Shown here piece by piece: positions 25,141 to 36,534 of a stretch of DNA of 64,000 nt. Made by a program: the position numbers and the translations under genes. Every line of letters begins with the position of its first letter. Positions within the stretch are counted from its first letter, which is position 1. The notes beneath the pieces were generated by a model. It had not been told where the DNA came from. It made no database searches and saw nothing but the letters and a program-made list of their open reading frames with translations. The DNA lies in contig NC_052131.2 in NCBI RefSeq assembly GCF_016086655.4, positions 12,507,940-12,571,939 on the forward strand, given 5' to 3'. This stretch comes from Lepeophtheirus salmonis (lineage: Eukaryota; Arthropoda; Copepoda; Siphonostomatoida; Caligidae).

Positions 25141-25510
25141 TAATTCTCAATTAGAACCCATATTATATGTATTTATAAATGTATGATTATTCCACTAACA
25201 TACAACTTTTTCTGTATATAAATGTATTTTACATGTCCTGAATGAGTAACGAAGACAAAACATATGCTTAAAAAAAATTCAAAAAGGAATTTTAGCGCAT
25301 TCATATAAAAAAATTGCTTAAAAAAAGTAAGTGCATATTAGCACAGTCAATAATGGCAACATTTTTTGTATTTTTTGTCAATTTTCGTAGTCCCGATGCG
25401 CATCAAATGAAACAGAGTATCCTCGGTAAGTCTATTTCACTCTTTGGATTGTATATGCTTTATGGTGGAAAAACTGCTCTCCCAAATGTAATTGCTCCCA
25501 AGTATGCCGG
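25141..25510. other. AT-rich stretch; one unassigned open frame
   Basis: A 67-codon open frame (25314-25517, plus) has no motif I recognise (MLKKSKCILAQSIMAT). No other feature is seen. Confidence 0.3.
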
Positions 25511-26018
25511 TCATTGAGAGGGGAAATCTCTGAGACGTGGAAAACGTGCTTTAGAAAAGAAGTCTCCAAACGAAATTCCCATCTCATTGCGCTTTGCTTG
25601 AAAAAACGGGTGTGCCTGTAGCTTACAGATTTCGAGCAGAATCACCGATGGTTGTGCGCTGAAAACCGAAGAGGGACTGTGAATAGTGTAAATCTTGGAA
25701 AGGATTTTTGAATAGTTCTTACAATTTTTCGGGGTCTGTTTTGTATTTTTGGATTTCTTTATTGCAGTCGGGGCTCTCTTTGCAAATCTCGAGCACAGCG
25801 GGAAAATATGCCAAACTAGCACAAGGGGGGAAAAACCTTGAATGAACAGCCCGAGTTTTGCGCTGAAATGCGGTCATGTGAGAATAGAGGTCATGCACAG
25901 TTTGATCTCTCCCTTGCAAGAGTCTGTTGAGGCCATTGAGATGCACAGTGTTGTCTATCACTTGTATCAGAACTATTACTGTTCTACAAAAACAGTAATA
26001 TTTCAAAGCGCAGTGCAA
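25511..26018 (-). other. Unidentified GC-richer island with overlapping open frames
   Basis: Local GC rises to about 45% (27 of 60 bases at 25561-25620) in a roughly 30% GC background. Two open frames on the minus strand overlap: 25719-26018 (99 codons) and 25511-25822 (103 codons). An 83-codon frame on the plus strand starts at 25842. None has a motif I know. Read on the plus strand, a pyrimidine-rich 'tttctttattgcag' at 25756-25769 resembles a splice acceptor, so part of the island could be an exon of a host transcript. A hairpin lies at its right edge. It is the likeliest place in the window for non-transposon sequence, but function is unknown. Confidence 0.3.
25974..26000. repeat. Perfect 10-bp stem hairpin
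   Basis: TATTACTGTT (25974-25983), loop ctacaaa, AACAGTAATA (25991-26000). All ten pairs are exact. It could fold in either strand; no T or A run follows closely enough to suggest a Pol III terminator. Confidence 0.6.
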
Positions 26019-26091
26019 ATAACCGCTCCAAAAAAATCGTTTTTGTATTCATATATTAATAAAAGTCCATATTTATTCGTATGCCCCAGCT

Positions 26092-26330
26092 AGAAGAGAT
26101 AGAAAGAAAGAGAGAGAAAAAGAAAAAGGAGACAGAGACAAGACAAATTATACGATGTGTTATAACATTAACCCTTACGTCTTAACCTGTTTAAATAAAT
26201 CATTTCAAGCTCCATGAACACAAGATGACTCGTAGCATATTCATAGTGAGTAAGGAATTCCAAAAGACAGACATTCAAGGGAGTCCTCTTTTTTTTTTTA
26301 TCTCTCTTTTCTTCTTCTCTCGCTTTTCAA
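26092..26330. repeat. Purine tract and pyrimidine tract, simple repeats
   Basis: 26092-26146 is almost pure purine (agaaagaaagagagagaaaa and similar). 26286-26328 is almost pure pyrimidine on the same strand. Together they could pair imperfectly, but they look like ordinary microsatellite-type DNA. Confidence 0.6.
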
Positions 26331-26517
26331 CATTTGAATCTATTTGTTTAGAAGCTATGAGCCTCTGAATAAAAAACACATATTTTTCACTGTAAATCAA
26401 TTTAATTTGAGTTATTAGTATGATGCAGACATTTTAAAAATGGTTTGAGAAGTTTTTAACATTCTTCTTTAAAACATATTAGCATAATTTATTCCTATTT
26501 TCAACACCGAGGCTTAA

Positions 26518-27671
26518 CCCTTTAACGTCTAGGTGGACCGTTGTGTCCTGTTTCAAAAAATGCTGATGCATATAAAGCTAAATATAAAACATATCTTTAG
26601 TAGTTGAGCTGTTAATAGATGCACTATGATTACGAACTCACTTTTTTGTATTAGTTGTAAGTTGTCCTTGATAGCGTGTGATTGAATTTCTTATCCATAT
26701 TTCATCAATCTGTTTTTGAGGAATTGTGGCATAAAAACCAGGTGAGTGTCTAATATAAACAAAAAAATATATATAGTCCATACATAAGGTATACTAGGAG
26801 TGTATATCGATGATTTTCTTTTACATTTCACGTCTATGAATAAATAAATAGTTACAATTTTCTAAATAGGGATGTACGGCCGCCAGCCATTGGATTGGTT
26901 ATTTGAAACAGTCTTATTTTACGTGCAGGCAAAAACTTAAAATTATCCTTCAATTTTTTGTTTAGGTTTTTCAAATTATATACGTTCAGGTACTTTTTAC
27001 TCCAAAAGGGTAAGATTTACTTGGATTCAGAGCTTGATTGCACATATTGAATGCAATAAATAGTAACTCAGACTCTGATTGGTTTGATCTTGATTCTCGG
27101 GATCCAGACTATCTCTTGCCCAATGAAGAATTTCCTGACGACGAAATTGAAGAAACTGAACTCTAAACAAATCCAAAAAAAGGATATGGGCTCTACTGAA
27201 AAATGCGTGAGGCTGTCTCAAATATAGGAAATGATATTTTGTGAAAGGACCCGAAATTGCTTCCTTCGGTTCCATACAATATAATTAGTTTCTTATATAC
27301 AAAAATATATTGTCTTAGATCTTAATTAACCATTTAAATAAAGAATAAGAGAAATTAAGTCAAATGTGAGTTTTTTACAGTTAATATTAAAATTAAAAAC
27401 ATTGGTTTGCATTTTTTCATATAACATAGTGCATTAAGAGGATTTATTGAGTCTAATCAAGTCACGTACCTATCTAAATTTTACCAATTCAGTCCAGTAT
27501 CATTTTTTATGTGATGAGTTGGAGAGGACCCTTTGATCACATTTCATTGTTTCTGCTATAATTATATTTATAATCCAAAATGGAGTCACAATAGTTTCAT
27601 TTGGCATTCAAGAACGTAAAACAGTAATATAATAAATAAGTAATCTACAAAAAAAAATGGGCGTTAAAGGG
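26518..27671 (+). mobile_element. Non-autonomous piggyBac-like element with TTAA target sites
   Basis: TTAA at 26514-26517 is followed by CCCTTTAACGTC. At the other end the sequence runs GGGCGTTAAAGGG and then TTAA at 27672-27675. The minus-strand right end reads CCCTTTAACGCC, so the terminal repeats agree at 11 of 12 positions, and both abut TTAA exactly as piggyBac elements do. Inside, 27060-27180 reads NSDSDWFDLDSRDPDYLLPN, then EEFPDDEIEETEL and a stop. This acidic stretch is like the N-terminus of piggyBac transposases. The remaining 500 residues or so, with the DDD core, are absent. At 1154 bp it could only have moved with transposase supplied elsewhere. The ends are well preserved compared with other elements in the window. 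Confidence 0.9.
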
Positions 27672-27949
27672 TTAAAACAGCTTAGAACCTTAAAAATAGC
27701 AAAAAAATATTAGAAATATAAAGCCTTTTTCTGAAGGCCACGAGAATTTCAGAAAAAAAATAAGGTCATATTTGGAATCAAGGGATCAAATTCTAATCAA
27801 TTGAGCATTTGTAGTTCTTGTAGATTAAAAAAGTATGATTCTGTTATATAGTGTATTTAGTATGTATGATTATGATGTAATACATATATATATATATATG
27901 AGATTATAAGAAGATAAAGGGCTTAAAAAACTTCTTCTTTTTTTTTAAA

Positions 27950-29850
27950 GATAACCTTTGCATGGATGTCTCTACTATCTCTACACCCGGTTAACCCGAA
28001 GAACTTTCTCAATTGCTAAAACTCAGAAAATATATGTAGCTCAAAAATCTGCCGATAAAAAGATTGTAGACACAAAAAAAGACAAAACTCACACCTCTTA
28101 CAAATATGAAACACATAATCTCTTTAATACACCCATACATTCTAAATTGCACACTCTCAAATATCTCAGAACGATCGCTTCATTGCAAATGAAGTGAAGA
28201 CTTTTGCTCTCAGTGCCTACTACAAAAGTCCATCGTGCTACAGATTTATCTCGGCAAAGCTCAAACTACCTGCTGTTTCATCAATACAGGCCTGCATGTC
28301 AAAGTTACGTATGAATGAGGGGTTCTGTCCTAATTTGCTAAGGCTATTGGCATTAAGATTTAACACTTTGCGACAAAAAGGATCGAGTGAGCAACTTAAT
28401 TGTCAATTAGATATTATTGCACAAATCTGTAGACATTGACACCAAACTTGTTAGACTAAGAAAAAATAATTATGAAAAAATCATATATCCAACAAGTACC
28501 TTTGTGTTTCCCATCTCTGGACTGAAAGTCAATTGGAAACAAAGTGTGGCCTACGTCTTTTGTATTCACAAACAGTCTACAATGTGTGATAAAGTGGCAT
28601 CTTTTAGAAGGAATCAAGTTGCTAATTTTTCTGCAATGTTCAATCGTTTGGAAGTTTCCAAAGTGAGGCCATTCTTTGATCACAACGGCAAGAAGATGCT
28701 CGTATTTGCTGGCATGCCTCATGTCATAAAGTCAATCTACATCTGTCTGCTCAGCAATACCCTAATATCTTCCAATGAAACTGCGATTAAAGACTTTTAC
28801 ACTAGTGATATACACCAGAAGCTTCGTTTGAGTCCCAAACATTCTGATACTCACTTTAATATATCCGTATTTGGGGAACAAATGAAGGCCAAATATCCCA
28901 TACAAGTTCTCAGGTCAAGTGTTACTGCAACCTTAGCAATTGATAGCGAAACTGCGAAATTTTGTCGACAAGTGAAAGACCTCTTTGATGTGTTGAACTC
29001 ATGCAAAAAACTTGGCAAGACAGAATATCAGAATGCCTTAAATAAAGGTTCTCCAATTTTTGATAGATGTTAAACATGAATTGTATAATGGAAGATCATC
29101 AACTCCAAAAATGAAGATTTAATAATTCGTTTCTGTTTTATTAAGGGCCCACTACTCAATATCTGCTCAATGAAACTTTTAGTACAATACTTAACGGAAG
29201 AGCTAAAATTTGATTGGTTAGAAGAAGATTGTGCACAGATTACATTATTTTTTCCTTATTAAGAGCACCAGAGGATATAATTCTAACACATGCTATCGAT
29301 CATTTAGCCAGGCATTTAAGCAAACTGTGGCTAATTAGATGCTACTATGTGAGAACAGTTCGAACAGTGCCAGTAATGACAATATTTTACGGCTAGGAGA
29401 TGAATGCTAACTTAATGTCTGCAAATCTTCAGATACGGATATAATTCCTCAAATAACTCCGGCAGACATTTTTTTGCCATTACAGGGTATTTCAGTAAAG
29501 CAGAGAATATATTTTGCTGGATATTGTTTATGAACTCAAAAAAAGTTGCATGTTGCTTCTTGTGAGACATGCAGTTACCTAGGCAGAAAACAAATTATGT
29601 GGATAACTGAGATTGAAACCAGTGAAAAGTTATTGTTGCTTAAAAGACTCATCAAGCCTTTTCCCGTGCAAGACATGAGATGATAAAATATGCCAAGAAC
29701 CTTTTACTTGTGAGCAACTTCTGCTTCTCCCATAATTTATCATGCAATCGAATTTTTAAGCTCATTAAAATCACTATTATTAAGATTTTATGCCCTCCAA
29801 CTGACAGTTGTGACATATTACCATCATGTCATCAAGATTTGTAATAAATA
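27950..29850 (+). mobile_element. P-element/THAP9-like DNA transposon remnant
   Basis: The plus strand reads, across frameshifts: NDRFIANEVKTFALSAYYKS (28170-28230), PSCYRFISAKLKLPAVSSIQ, KLRMNEGFCPNLLRLLALRF, then the 218-codon frame at 28417-29073. It continues near 29290-29400 as SQAFKQTVAN, a stop, MLLCENSSNSASNDNILRLG and DEC. At 29500-29570 it reads ISVKQRIYFAGYCL and KKLHVASCETC, and near 29790 CPPTDSCDILPSCHQDL. This order matches the P-element/THAP9 family: transposase core, a C-terminal domain, then a Cys-rich tail. The N-terminal THAP zinc finger, expected before 28170, is not recognised, though 27958-28197 is open. No terminal inverted repeats were found. Stops and frameshifts show it is inactive as a whole. 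Confidence 0.85.
28417..29073 (+). pseudogene. P-element/THAP9-like transposase, central part, intact frame
   Basis: This is the longest open frame in the window (218 codons). Residues 30-50 (FVFPISGLKVNWKQSVAYVF) match the RNase H-like region start of THAP9-type transposases. Residues 70-130 include FSAMFNRLEVSKVRPFFDHN, then GKKMLVFAGMPHVIKSI, where the family usually has D-x-P-H-L-x-K, so the Asp is Gly here. Residues 145-175 (DIHQKLRLSPKHSDTHFNIS) and 180-215 (MKAKYPIQVLRSSVTATL, ETAKFCRQVKDLFDVLNSCK) also fit the family. The upstream and downstream parts of the same protein are in other frames. It is either a young relic or only this part has escaped mutation. Enzyme activity is unlikely given the Asp change. 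Confidence 0.82.
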
Positions 29851-32250
29851 TCCTTTTGCGTACATGAAACTATATATCATCATTGTGATTGTTCATAAGA
29901 TTATTTATACACACCCGACGCACGAGGGAGACACTATCAACATTAGTCACAATGTCTTCTTACTTGACCTATAGTTGTTTCTGCTCTGTTGTATCATTAT
30001 GTGGAAGAGGTAGTTGGTATGTCGGAGTAGGGAGGGGCTTGGAGTCGATCCGTAGACTGAAGATATGCCTGAGAACATTATTTTATTATATATGTACAAT
30101 GTTCAACCGACTACGTCTCAAATCGAGAAAAGTATCAAATCCGAAAAAATATTTTTTAATAGATTTTTCAAAAAATTATATTATAGGTGTTTGATTATAC
30201 TTACATTTAGTGAGTGTTTAAATTTAAAAATTTACTTAAATTTTTAGTTTTTTTGAACATCCGTTATAAAAACATTTGGTTGTTATTAAAAAGACATTCA
30301 AAGGGACTTTAAAAAATTGGCATTTTTGCACTGACTTCATGCATTTATCACAAGAGTTTGTATAAAATATATTTTTCAATTGGACAAAAAAGTACTCTTT
30401 TGCATTATCCATAAATGTAGTAGTATACAATTAGAATTGCTGAAAATCTGCATGAAAAAAAAAGTATTAATAAAGACGACTTAATTAAGATCTTTTGAGA
30501 CGAATAAACAATTAAATAAAGGTGAGTTACCACATTTATCGTTCGTGTACACTTGTACTCGTATACATACATATTTATGTTAGCGAAGTAACTAAACGGG
30601 TAATATTGAAATAACCATTCGTTAGTGAGCATCCTTTTTTTTATGAAATTACTGAATTAAGGTAAAACGCTAATTATTTTTATTGAATTTGAAGTACCAA
30701 AAATGTACGTATTAATTTTAAAAAAGTGGAGCGTGACATATATAATGAAAACGGATATTATGTATTTAGCAACGCGTATACCTTAAACTGAAAAAAAAAA
30801 AAAAGTAAAACAACGATTTAAAAGCAAACAAATTAATCAAATTCACCAAACCTTTATTACAATTGCAAAAATCACCATTAATTCCAGGGAAATATATTTT
30901 GAATACAGCAAAAACTAGTATTTATTCATAAGGATGTTTCGGAAGCATGCTAAAAAAATTAGTACATAAAATCTATATTAAACAGATTTGAAGCAATTTT
31001 GTTAAAATTTAGGGTACAGAAAATCTTATTTCACTAACAAAGGCTTAAGTAATATTACCCTTGTTAATATTAGCTGCCTTTTAAATAATTTTGGAGTGAT
31101 AATCATTAGATACACTAAGGAGCTTATATAATATGACAGACGCTGAGGTGCCAAAAATATTTATCATCGCCTATCAGGTGCTTAAGATGCCGACTGGATA
31201 CCTCTTAGTATTAATATTTACATTCCTAGGTAATTTGTAACTGACTTCAGTGGCAAAAGGGAGTTTTAACTGAGGGCACAATGCTAAGGGAGCTCCTAAT
31301 TATAGGTGGACTCGAACAATCAGACCTTTCATTACAATGAAGACGTTTATTAAAACTGACACAATTTATTTAAAAAAAGGCCATAACATGGCTTGGCCGT
31401 TTTAAAAAAAAAATAATAAAATAATACATTATTTTTTCCAAAAAAATATATTATTTTATTTAATATAAAAAGTGGAAATACTTTTGTAAAAAAACAATTT
31501 TGAAAGAAAAAGGCTGAGCACATTTATGTTTACTTCTACTCACGCTAAAATTAAATTGTCCCCAATTCAGTTACAAACTCTTTTTAATGTATATATTTTT
31601 TTATATGAACTTCTAAATCCATCTAATGCCGTGCAGTAAATCATTTTCCTAAGTCAGAACATGAAAATTAGGTATTTATAAGGAGCATCAAATCTACATT
31701 ATATTGGTTCTTCATGCCTCTTTTTTTTGTTACATGACTCTTGTTTTCATTATACTTTTATTATTGTCTTAATTGCTCAACATTGATGTTTGCTTTGTGT
31801 TTGAAGAAATAAATAATGTAACACAGATGTTTTTGAATGATATAGTTGGGCGTTTAAACTATAAAATACATACATATGTATATAAATATATAGGCCTATA
31901 AAAATATTTGGTGAAGGGCAATTCCAGATTTTGAACCAGACCAATTGATACTTTGAAATAATTGATTAAATCTTTTTACAATTTACATATACCTATTAGC
32001 TATGTATATAAATAGGTTTAATGATTAATGATATCGACGTGTTGAATATCATATTTATTTCCAAAAAAAGAAAGTTTGTCCACTTAAATTTTAATTATGC
32101 AATGAAATCTCGTTTAAAAAACAATAAGACGACCACTTCTATCAGTTAGTTAAAATATTACCTATTTTTTGTTGTTGTGGTTGTTAAATGATCTTTCATG
32201 ACCTTTATTTCTTATTATAAGTACATTCCAATTCCCCTTGAGAGCAATGC
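29851..32250. other. AT-rich stretch without recognisable gene
   Basis: No gene is assigned. Open frames at 29889-30194, 30236-30430 and 30405-30632 lack motifs and overlap on both strands. 31130-31330 is slightly richer in G and C but shows no frame. Confidence 0.45.
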
Positions 32251-32254
32251 TATA

Positions 32255-32425
32255 GACTATGGGGAGAACAGATAAGAGGAATGGAAAAACACAAATCTCC
32301 ATCCATATCTAGGAATAATTATTCGGAGGTGGATTTTTAACTTACCCCAAGTCCAACAAGCACTTACATTTGCTTCTTAAGTGTTACTCTCTGTATTTCA
32401 TGAGCACACGCACTTTATACTTGGA
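32255..32425 (-). repeat. Dispersed repeat family A copy, minus strand
   Basis: On the minus strand: 'tgtgctcatgaaatacagag', 'agtaacacttaagaag', 'gtgcttgttggacttggggta', then 'tagatatggatggagatttg' and 'tgttttt'. This is the 5' half of family A; the 3' half (the 'aacattcttcaaattg' block) is missing. Confidence 0.6.
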
Positions 32426-33518
32426 TGTTCTCTCTTCAAGAATATTAGAAATTATATTGTAGAAATGTCATATTTTTCTTTCTTATTTTTCATATGCCGG
32501 TTTTATTTTATATAACTCTAAGCATGAGTAGAGAAGGGAAAAATAGCGCATTCGCTGAGTAAAAATTATCTCCTCGTCTTGATGACATCCAAAACGATAT
32601 AGTAGACATATGGAAGACATTATATTTGCTGTCGACGTAACGCTATGCATATTAGAGCTGATATACGTATGATCTTGCTTTTAGGAAGTGGGGAGAAAAA
32701 ATACCAACAAGTGGATGAAAAAATATTTTATACTAATATTGTAGGCTGTGAACTGACATGTGTTTTGAGGTGGTCTCCTCGGACGCTAAAAAGTGCACGT
32801 ATTTCCCTTTTTATTCCCATGAGCCATTTATAGCAAATCCTTAAATAAATTGCCGAATCTTAGAATTAGACCTCGAGTATAGTTCAAGTAGCGAGTGTTT
32901 GAGCTAAAATAGAAGTTGAGTAGCGTGTATTTTTCCTTCGAGTATGAGCTAGAGTATGAATCGGAAGTTTAGAGAGTGGTACGAGTTCTTAGGTTTAGAT
33001 AATATAGTTCTGTCAAAATATTGAAGAAAAGTAGTTTCCATAGAGACAAAGATAGATGGATATTAATATTGAAGCAAATCCCTTGGATCCATGTACCCAT
33101 AAAAAAAACATCTATTTACAGCTACTTAAATTATAATGTTCAATGCTTATATAATTACATAAATAATTCATTCCATCTTCAGGCTAATTAAATTTGTATA
33201 TATATCAAGATTTTGAAGCTTATAATTTGAGTATCATAATTGTATGCAAAATATATTTTTATACCTCAAAAGTATGTATATAAATACTTCTTTAATACAT
33301 ACAACTCAAACAAATATTATTTTTGTATTTACACAACATTTTATTAAAGGAATACATAATAATACTCGTATATATTAATTGATTTAACAGCCTTTAAAAA
33401 AAATAATTCTTCGTGCTGTAATAATGAGTCGTTAAAAGCCGTAGGGATTCTTGTACAATGGATAAGTGAATATTGTAAATGAGGATTTTGATTAACATAT
33501 GAGTACAATGTACATTTA
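32426..33518. other. AT-rich stretch without recognisable gene
   Basis: Nothing recognisable. A 62-codon frame at 32645-32833 has no motif. Confidence 0.45.
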
Positions 33519-33520
33519 TA

Positions 33521-34330
33521 CAGTGTCGTTCAGGTAAATCCGGACTATATTTATCTGCATCCTGATCAATAAGCGAAGAAAGTATTGGTTTGAAGTTCTA
33601 TTAATTTACAAGTTCTAATAATAAAAATGGAAAAAAAATGGAATGTGTTTCCCATTTTCCTCAATCATTCGCTCGATAGGTTGCCTAAAGGATTTGCATA
33701 CCTTGATTACGTCCGCAGGAGATACTTTGTTCAATTTCTTGATAATGGAGGACCATAAGGATTTGATGTTGTTCTATGAATTGGCAGAGAACTTCCTCTC
33801 TAACTCCCCTAAAATAAAATCCAGGGGTATCATAGATGAGGAATTAGTGATGCTTGCTGAGAATTTTGTTTTAAAGACGTAGGGGACATCCTGTGGCCAA
33901 ACATGTTGTGGGATCTTTCAACAGTCTATTGTTCTCATTTGAATAAAAGAAGATTCGATTACCATGGGAATTTAAATCGTTTAGCAATTTTCTTCCGTGG
34001 GCAGCCTTGGTGACCTTCATTTTGTCTGTAAGAATATGTATTTTATAGAAGCGGTATGACTTCATTCTCAGGTCAGTATACATATATGGCCCTGGAGACT
34101 ATTGTACGGCTTAGTTGGTTCTTTTTGGCAAGAACATTAATCGAATCTCAGGAGATGACTTCAAGGAACGTTCGATGATGGTGTTCCTCCGGGTCTCCTA
34201 CATCCTAAATACTTGTTTTGGATTAAAAGTTGTGCAGCTAACTTAAAGCTATCACTGTAAAATTGAAATAGCCGAGTAAATGCGTTCCTTATTGTTCATG
34301 ATGTAGTTAAATATTATCTGAACGACGGTG
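33521..34330 (-). mobile_element. Complete but core-deleted maT-like element
   Basis: The left end is CAGTGTCGTTCAGGTAAAT after TA (33519-33520). The minus-strand right end is CACCGTCGTTCAGATAAT after TA (34332-34331). The ends match over about 17 positions with three differences. The minus strand reads AKKNQLSRTIVSRAIYVYTD, LRMKSYRFYKIHILTDKMKV and KLLNDLNSHGNRIFFYSNEN, where FSDEK is usual for the first Asp motif. It then jumps to LDFILGELERKFSANS, a stop, SPADVIKVCKSFRQPIERMI and EENGKHI, the normal C-terminus. About 100 residues with the second catalytic Asp are missing. At 810 bp it is short for the family (about 1.3 kb). TIRs and TA sites are the strongest evidence. Confidence 0.9.
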
Positions 34331-34332
34331 TA

Positions 34333-34664
34333 TATTAGAGCTTAGGATCGTTCATATAAGTCCTTGGGCCGCTCCTTAAGACTGTCAGTCCTTCGGACTG
34401 TCATTACTGGAACTGATTAAGAAAATAATAAATAAAGTTGAGTTGTTAGACCATCCACGACCAAATTTTATAAATTAGTAGGACTGATATGCAGGGCTGA
34501 ACCGGCCTGTACCGAGACTGACCTGGACGATACAACAGTTTTTAGTCCTAAATGACACTAATATGCATGGCCTGTAGAAGTTGTAACTTGTAGTAAGTAT
34601 GAAATGAGTTGGAACACAAGCTATGAACCAAGTCGAGAAATGAAGAGCACGTAATCAGTATTTG
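34333..34664. other. Spacer between two maT-like elements
   Basis: About 330 bases with no frame. 34386-34400 is a 6-bp stem with a TTC loop (CAGTCC...GGACTG), next to a repeated 'gactgtca'. 34490-34560 has 'gaaccggcctgtaccgagac', which resembles the ACCGA-rich words of repeat family C. Confidence 0.4.
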
Positions 34665-34666
34665 TA

Positions 34667-35636
34667 TAGAGTGCGACAGGGAAATTTTCTACCTCATTAA
34701 AATTATTTCTTTTGCACTAATTAAGGGTTTAGATGATATCTCAAGCAATCTTCCAATACATGTGGTGTTTTTCTTGCGCTTTGTTTCCATTTGATCAAAA
34801 TCAGGCGAAAAATGAGTGAACAGGAATTAAACAGGCTAAGGGTTTCGGATCTCCTCGACGCGGATGTTGATCCAAAAGGAATTTCAGTCATTGTCTGTGT
34901 GACCGTGGGGACAATCCAGAACATAAGGTGGACGAGTAGAATGGGAAAGGAGTTAAAAGGAAATCAGGACGTGGAGGAAATGGTTTGAAGCGAAATGAAA
35001 CATTTCTCAAGTTCCTGCAGACCAAGATCAAGCAAAATCCAATAGTATCAATACACTGCTTAGCTGATGAGATCACCATCGGGAGGGAAGTTCATGATGA
35101 CTTCGGCCTCTAGAACTTTATCAGGACTCCCAGAAATCTCATCATCGACATGATGAAGGCCTTACGACGGATATGTAAAAAAAGTCTTTAATTACTTGAA
35201 GAGTCATCTTTCAACTGTGAAGATCTTCTCAGCCAAGAACATCTTCACATTCCAGCAGATTTTGAACTGTAGAAACGATAGATTTAAAGAATCGTCACCT
35301 GAGGAAGTCCAGGGCACTTTCAGGACTTCAGTGTGTGGAGTGTCTTAGAAAGCAAGGTTGGGAAGATATCACACAGAAATGTGTAGGAAAACAAGGCCAG
35401 TATCCAGAAGCAATGGGTCAACATGTCTGCTGATTATATTCTGGCAACCTGCACCTAGTTTTGACATCGTGTGGATGCTGTAACAGAGGCTGGAGTTGAT
35501 CATATTCAATAATTATTGCCAAGATTGATTGTTAAAAGTTTTTTGAATAAAAAATTTCAATATACTTTTTTAATATAATGTTATCAAAGTTTTGGTTATG
35601 CTTCTTGATCGAAGAAAATTTCTCTGAAGCACTCTG
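34667..35636 (+). mobile_element. Complete but core-deleted maT-like element
   Basis: The left end is TAGAGTGCGACAGGGAAATT after TA (34665-34666). The minus-strand right end is CAGAGTGCTTCAGAGAAATT after TA (35638-35637). The ends match at about 22 of 26 positions. The plus strand reads MSEQELNRLRVSDLLDADVD, PKGISVIVCVTVGTIQNIRW, FLKFLQTKIKQNPIVSIHCL, VFNYLKSHLSTVKIFSAKNI, QILNCRNDRF and SPEEVQGTFRT. It then goes straight to SVWSVLESKVGKISHRNV, NMSADYILATC and HRVDAVTEAGVDHIQ, the C-terminus. The middle of the catalytic domain is gone. FSAKNIFTF replaces the usual FSDEK-FTV, so the first Asp is also lost. Frameshifts are present. It belongs to a different subfamily from 33521-34330, because the ends differ. 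Confidence 0.9.
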
Positions 35637-35638
35637 TA

Positions 35639-36335
35639 CAAAGTTGTGTTCTTAGATACACTTTTTTTGTAGGTAGAAGCGTTGAATATTAATATATAAC
35701 TAACTATGCAACCTCCACGAATTGACCAATTTTAATTGAATCAACATGGAAAATTTTGAACGCAAAAGAGGGAAAATGACAAAAATCACATAGTGACGTC
35801 ATCTGCAACATCATGAATAGTGGAAAAGATATGATAAATGCTAATGAATCTATCCATACCAGTAGGTGCGTTTAGTCGGTTTGTTTGAAAAGCACAGTTG
35901 AAGTGATTAAATAAATAATGGGATGTGAACAAACTTTAAAATATCTTATCCGCTAGGTTTTTCCACTTTATTTTTCTTTAGTAATAAATAAATAAGGTAA
36001 CAACCCTCCCTTTTAATAAATACTATTTTTGTTTTTGTAAACAAGCTAATGTTAATGAAGAAACTACAAAAATTTTGCCCACAAGGTGGCGCCTTTGTAA
36101 TAATTTTAAAAAAATATGTAGACAAGTTTCCATTAAATTAAAAATACTGATATTATTCCATGTTTTCCCATTTCTTAGCTGCAAGACGGCCCAACTACTC
36201 TTGGCTAAATAAAAAAACTTGATTCATGCTTAGAGCTATAGAAAATATTACTTAAACAATTTGCGAGATTATTTATAACTAGCTATCTAAACAATGGTTT
36301 TTTTTTCCAAAGTTATTATTATCATTGAGTGGGAT
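35639..36335. other. AT-rich stretch; one TGACGTCA site
   Basis: No gene. 35770-35830 ('ggaaaatgac', 'gtgacgtcatctg', 'gtggaaaagat') resembles 48335-48405 and may be a small repeat. TGACGTCA lies at 35794-35801. Confidence 0.45.
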
Positions 36336-36339
36336 TTTT

Positions 36340-36500
36340 GTTTTTTTCCTTCCTCTTGTATCCGCTTGAAGTTAAGCTAATAAAACCTCATGATAGCTAA
36401 GCTTCTCCTCTGCCAAACATTCTTCAAATTGTCATGATTACCATGTCCTTTTTTTTTTTTTTGGTTTCTTTTTTTAACATACTAACCGGATTTACGACTT
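36340..36500 (+). repeat. Dispersed repeat family A, 3' half
   Basis: 'ccttcctcttgtatccgc', 'aaaacctcatgatagctaag', 'ctctgccaaacattcttcaa', 'attgtcatgattaccatgtc', a T run and 'tttttaacatactaaccgga' match the second half of the copies at 20035, 39780 and 50985. Confidence 0.65.
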
Positions 36501-36534
36501 ACAACTTCCATTATTAAGTATCTTAAGGACGTAT

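Noticed and set aside
28417..29073. Host THAP9-type gene
   Set aside because: Upstream and downstream parts of the same protein are frameshifted and carry stops, so a transposon relic is the simpler reading; domestication is left open as a finding.
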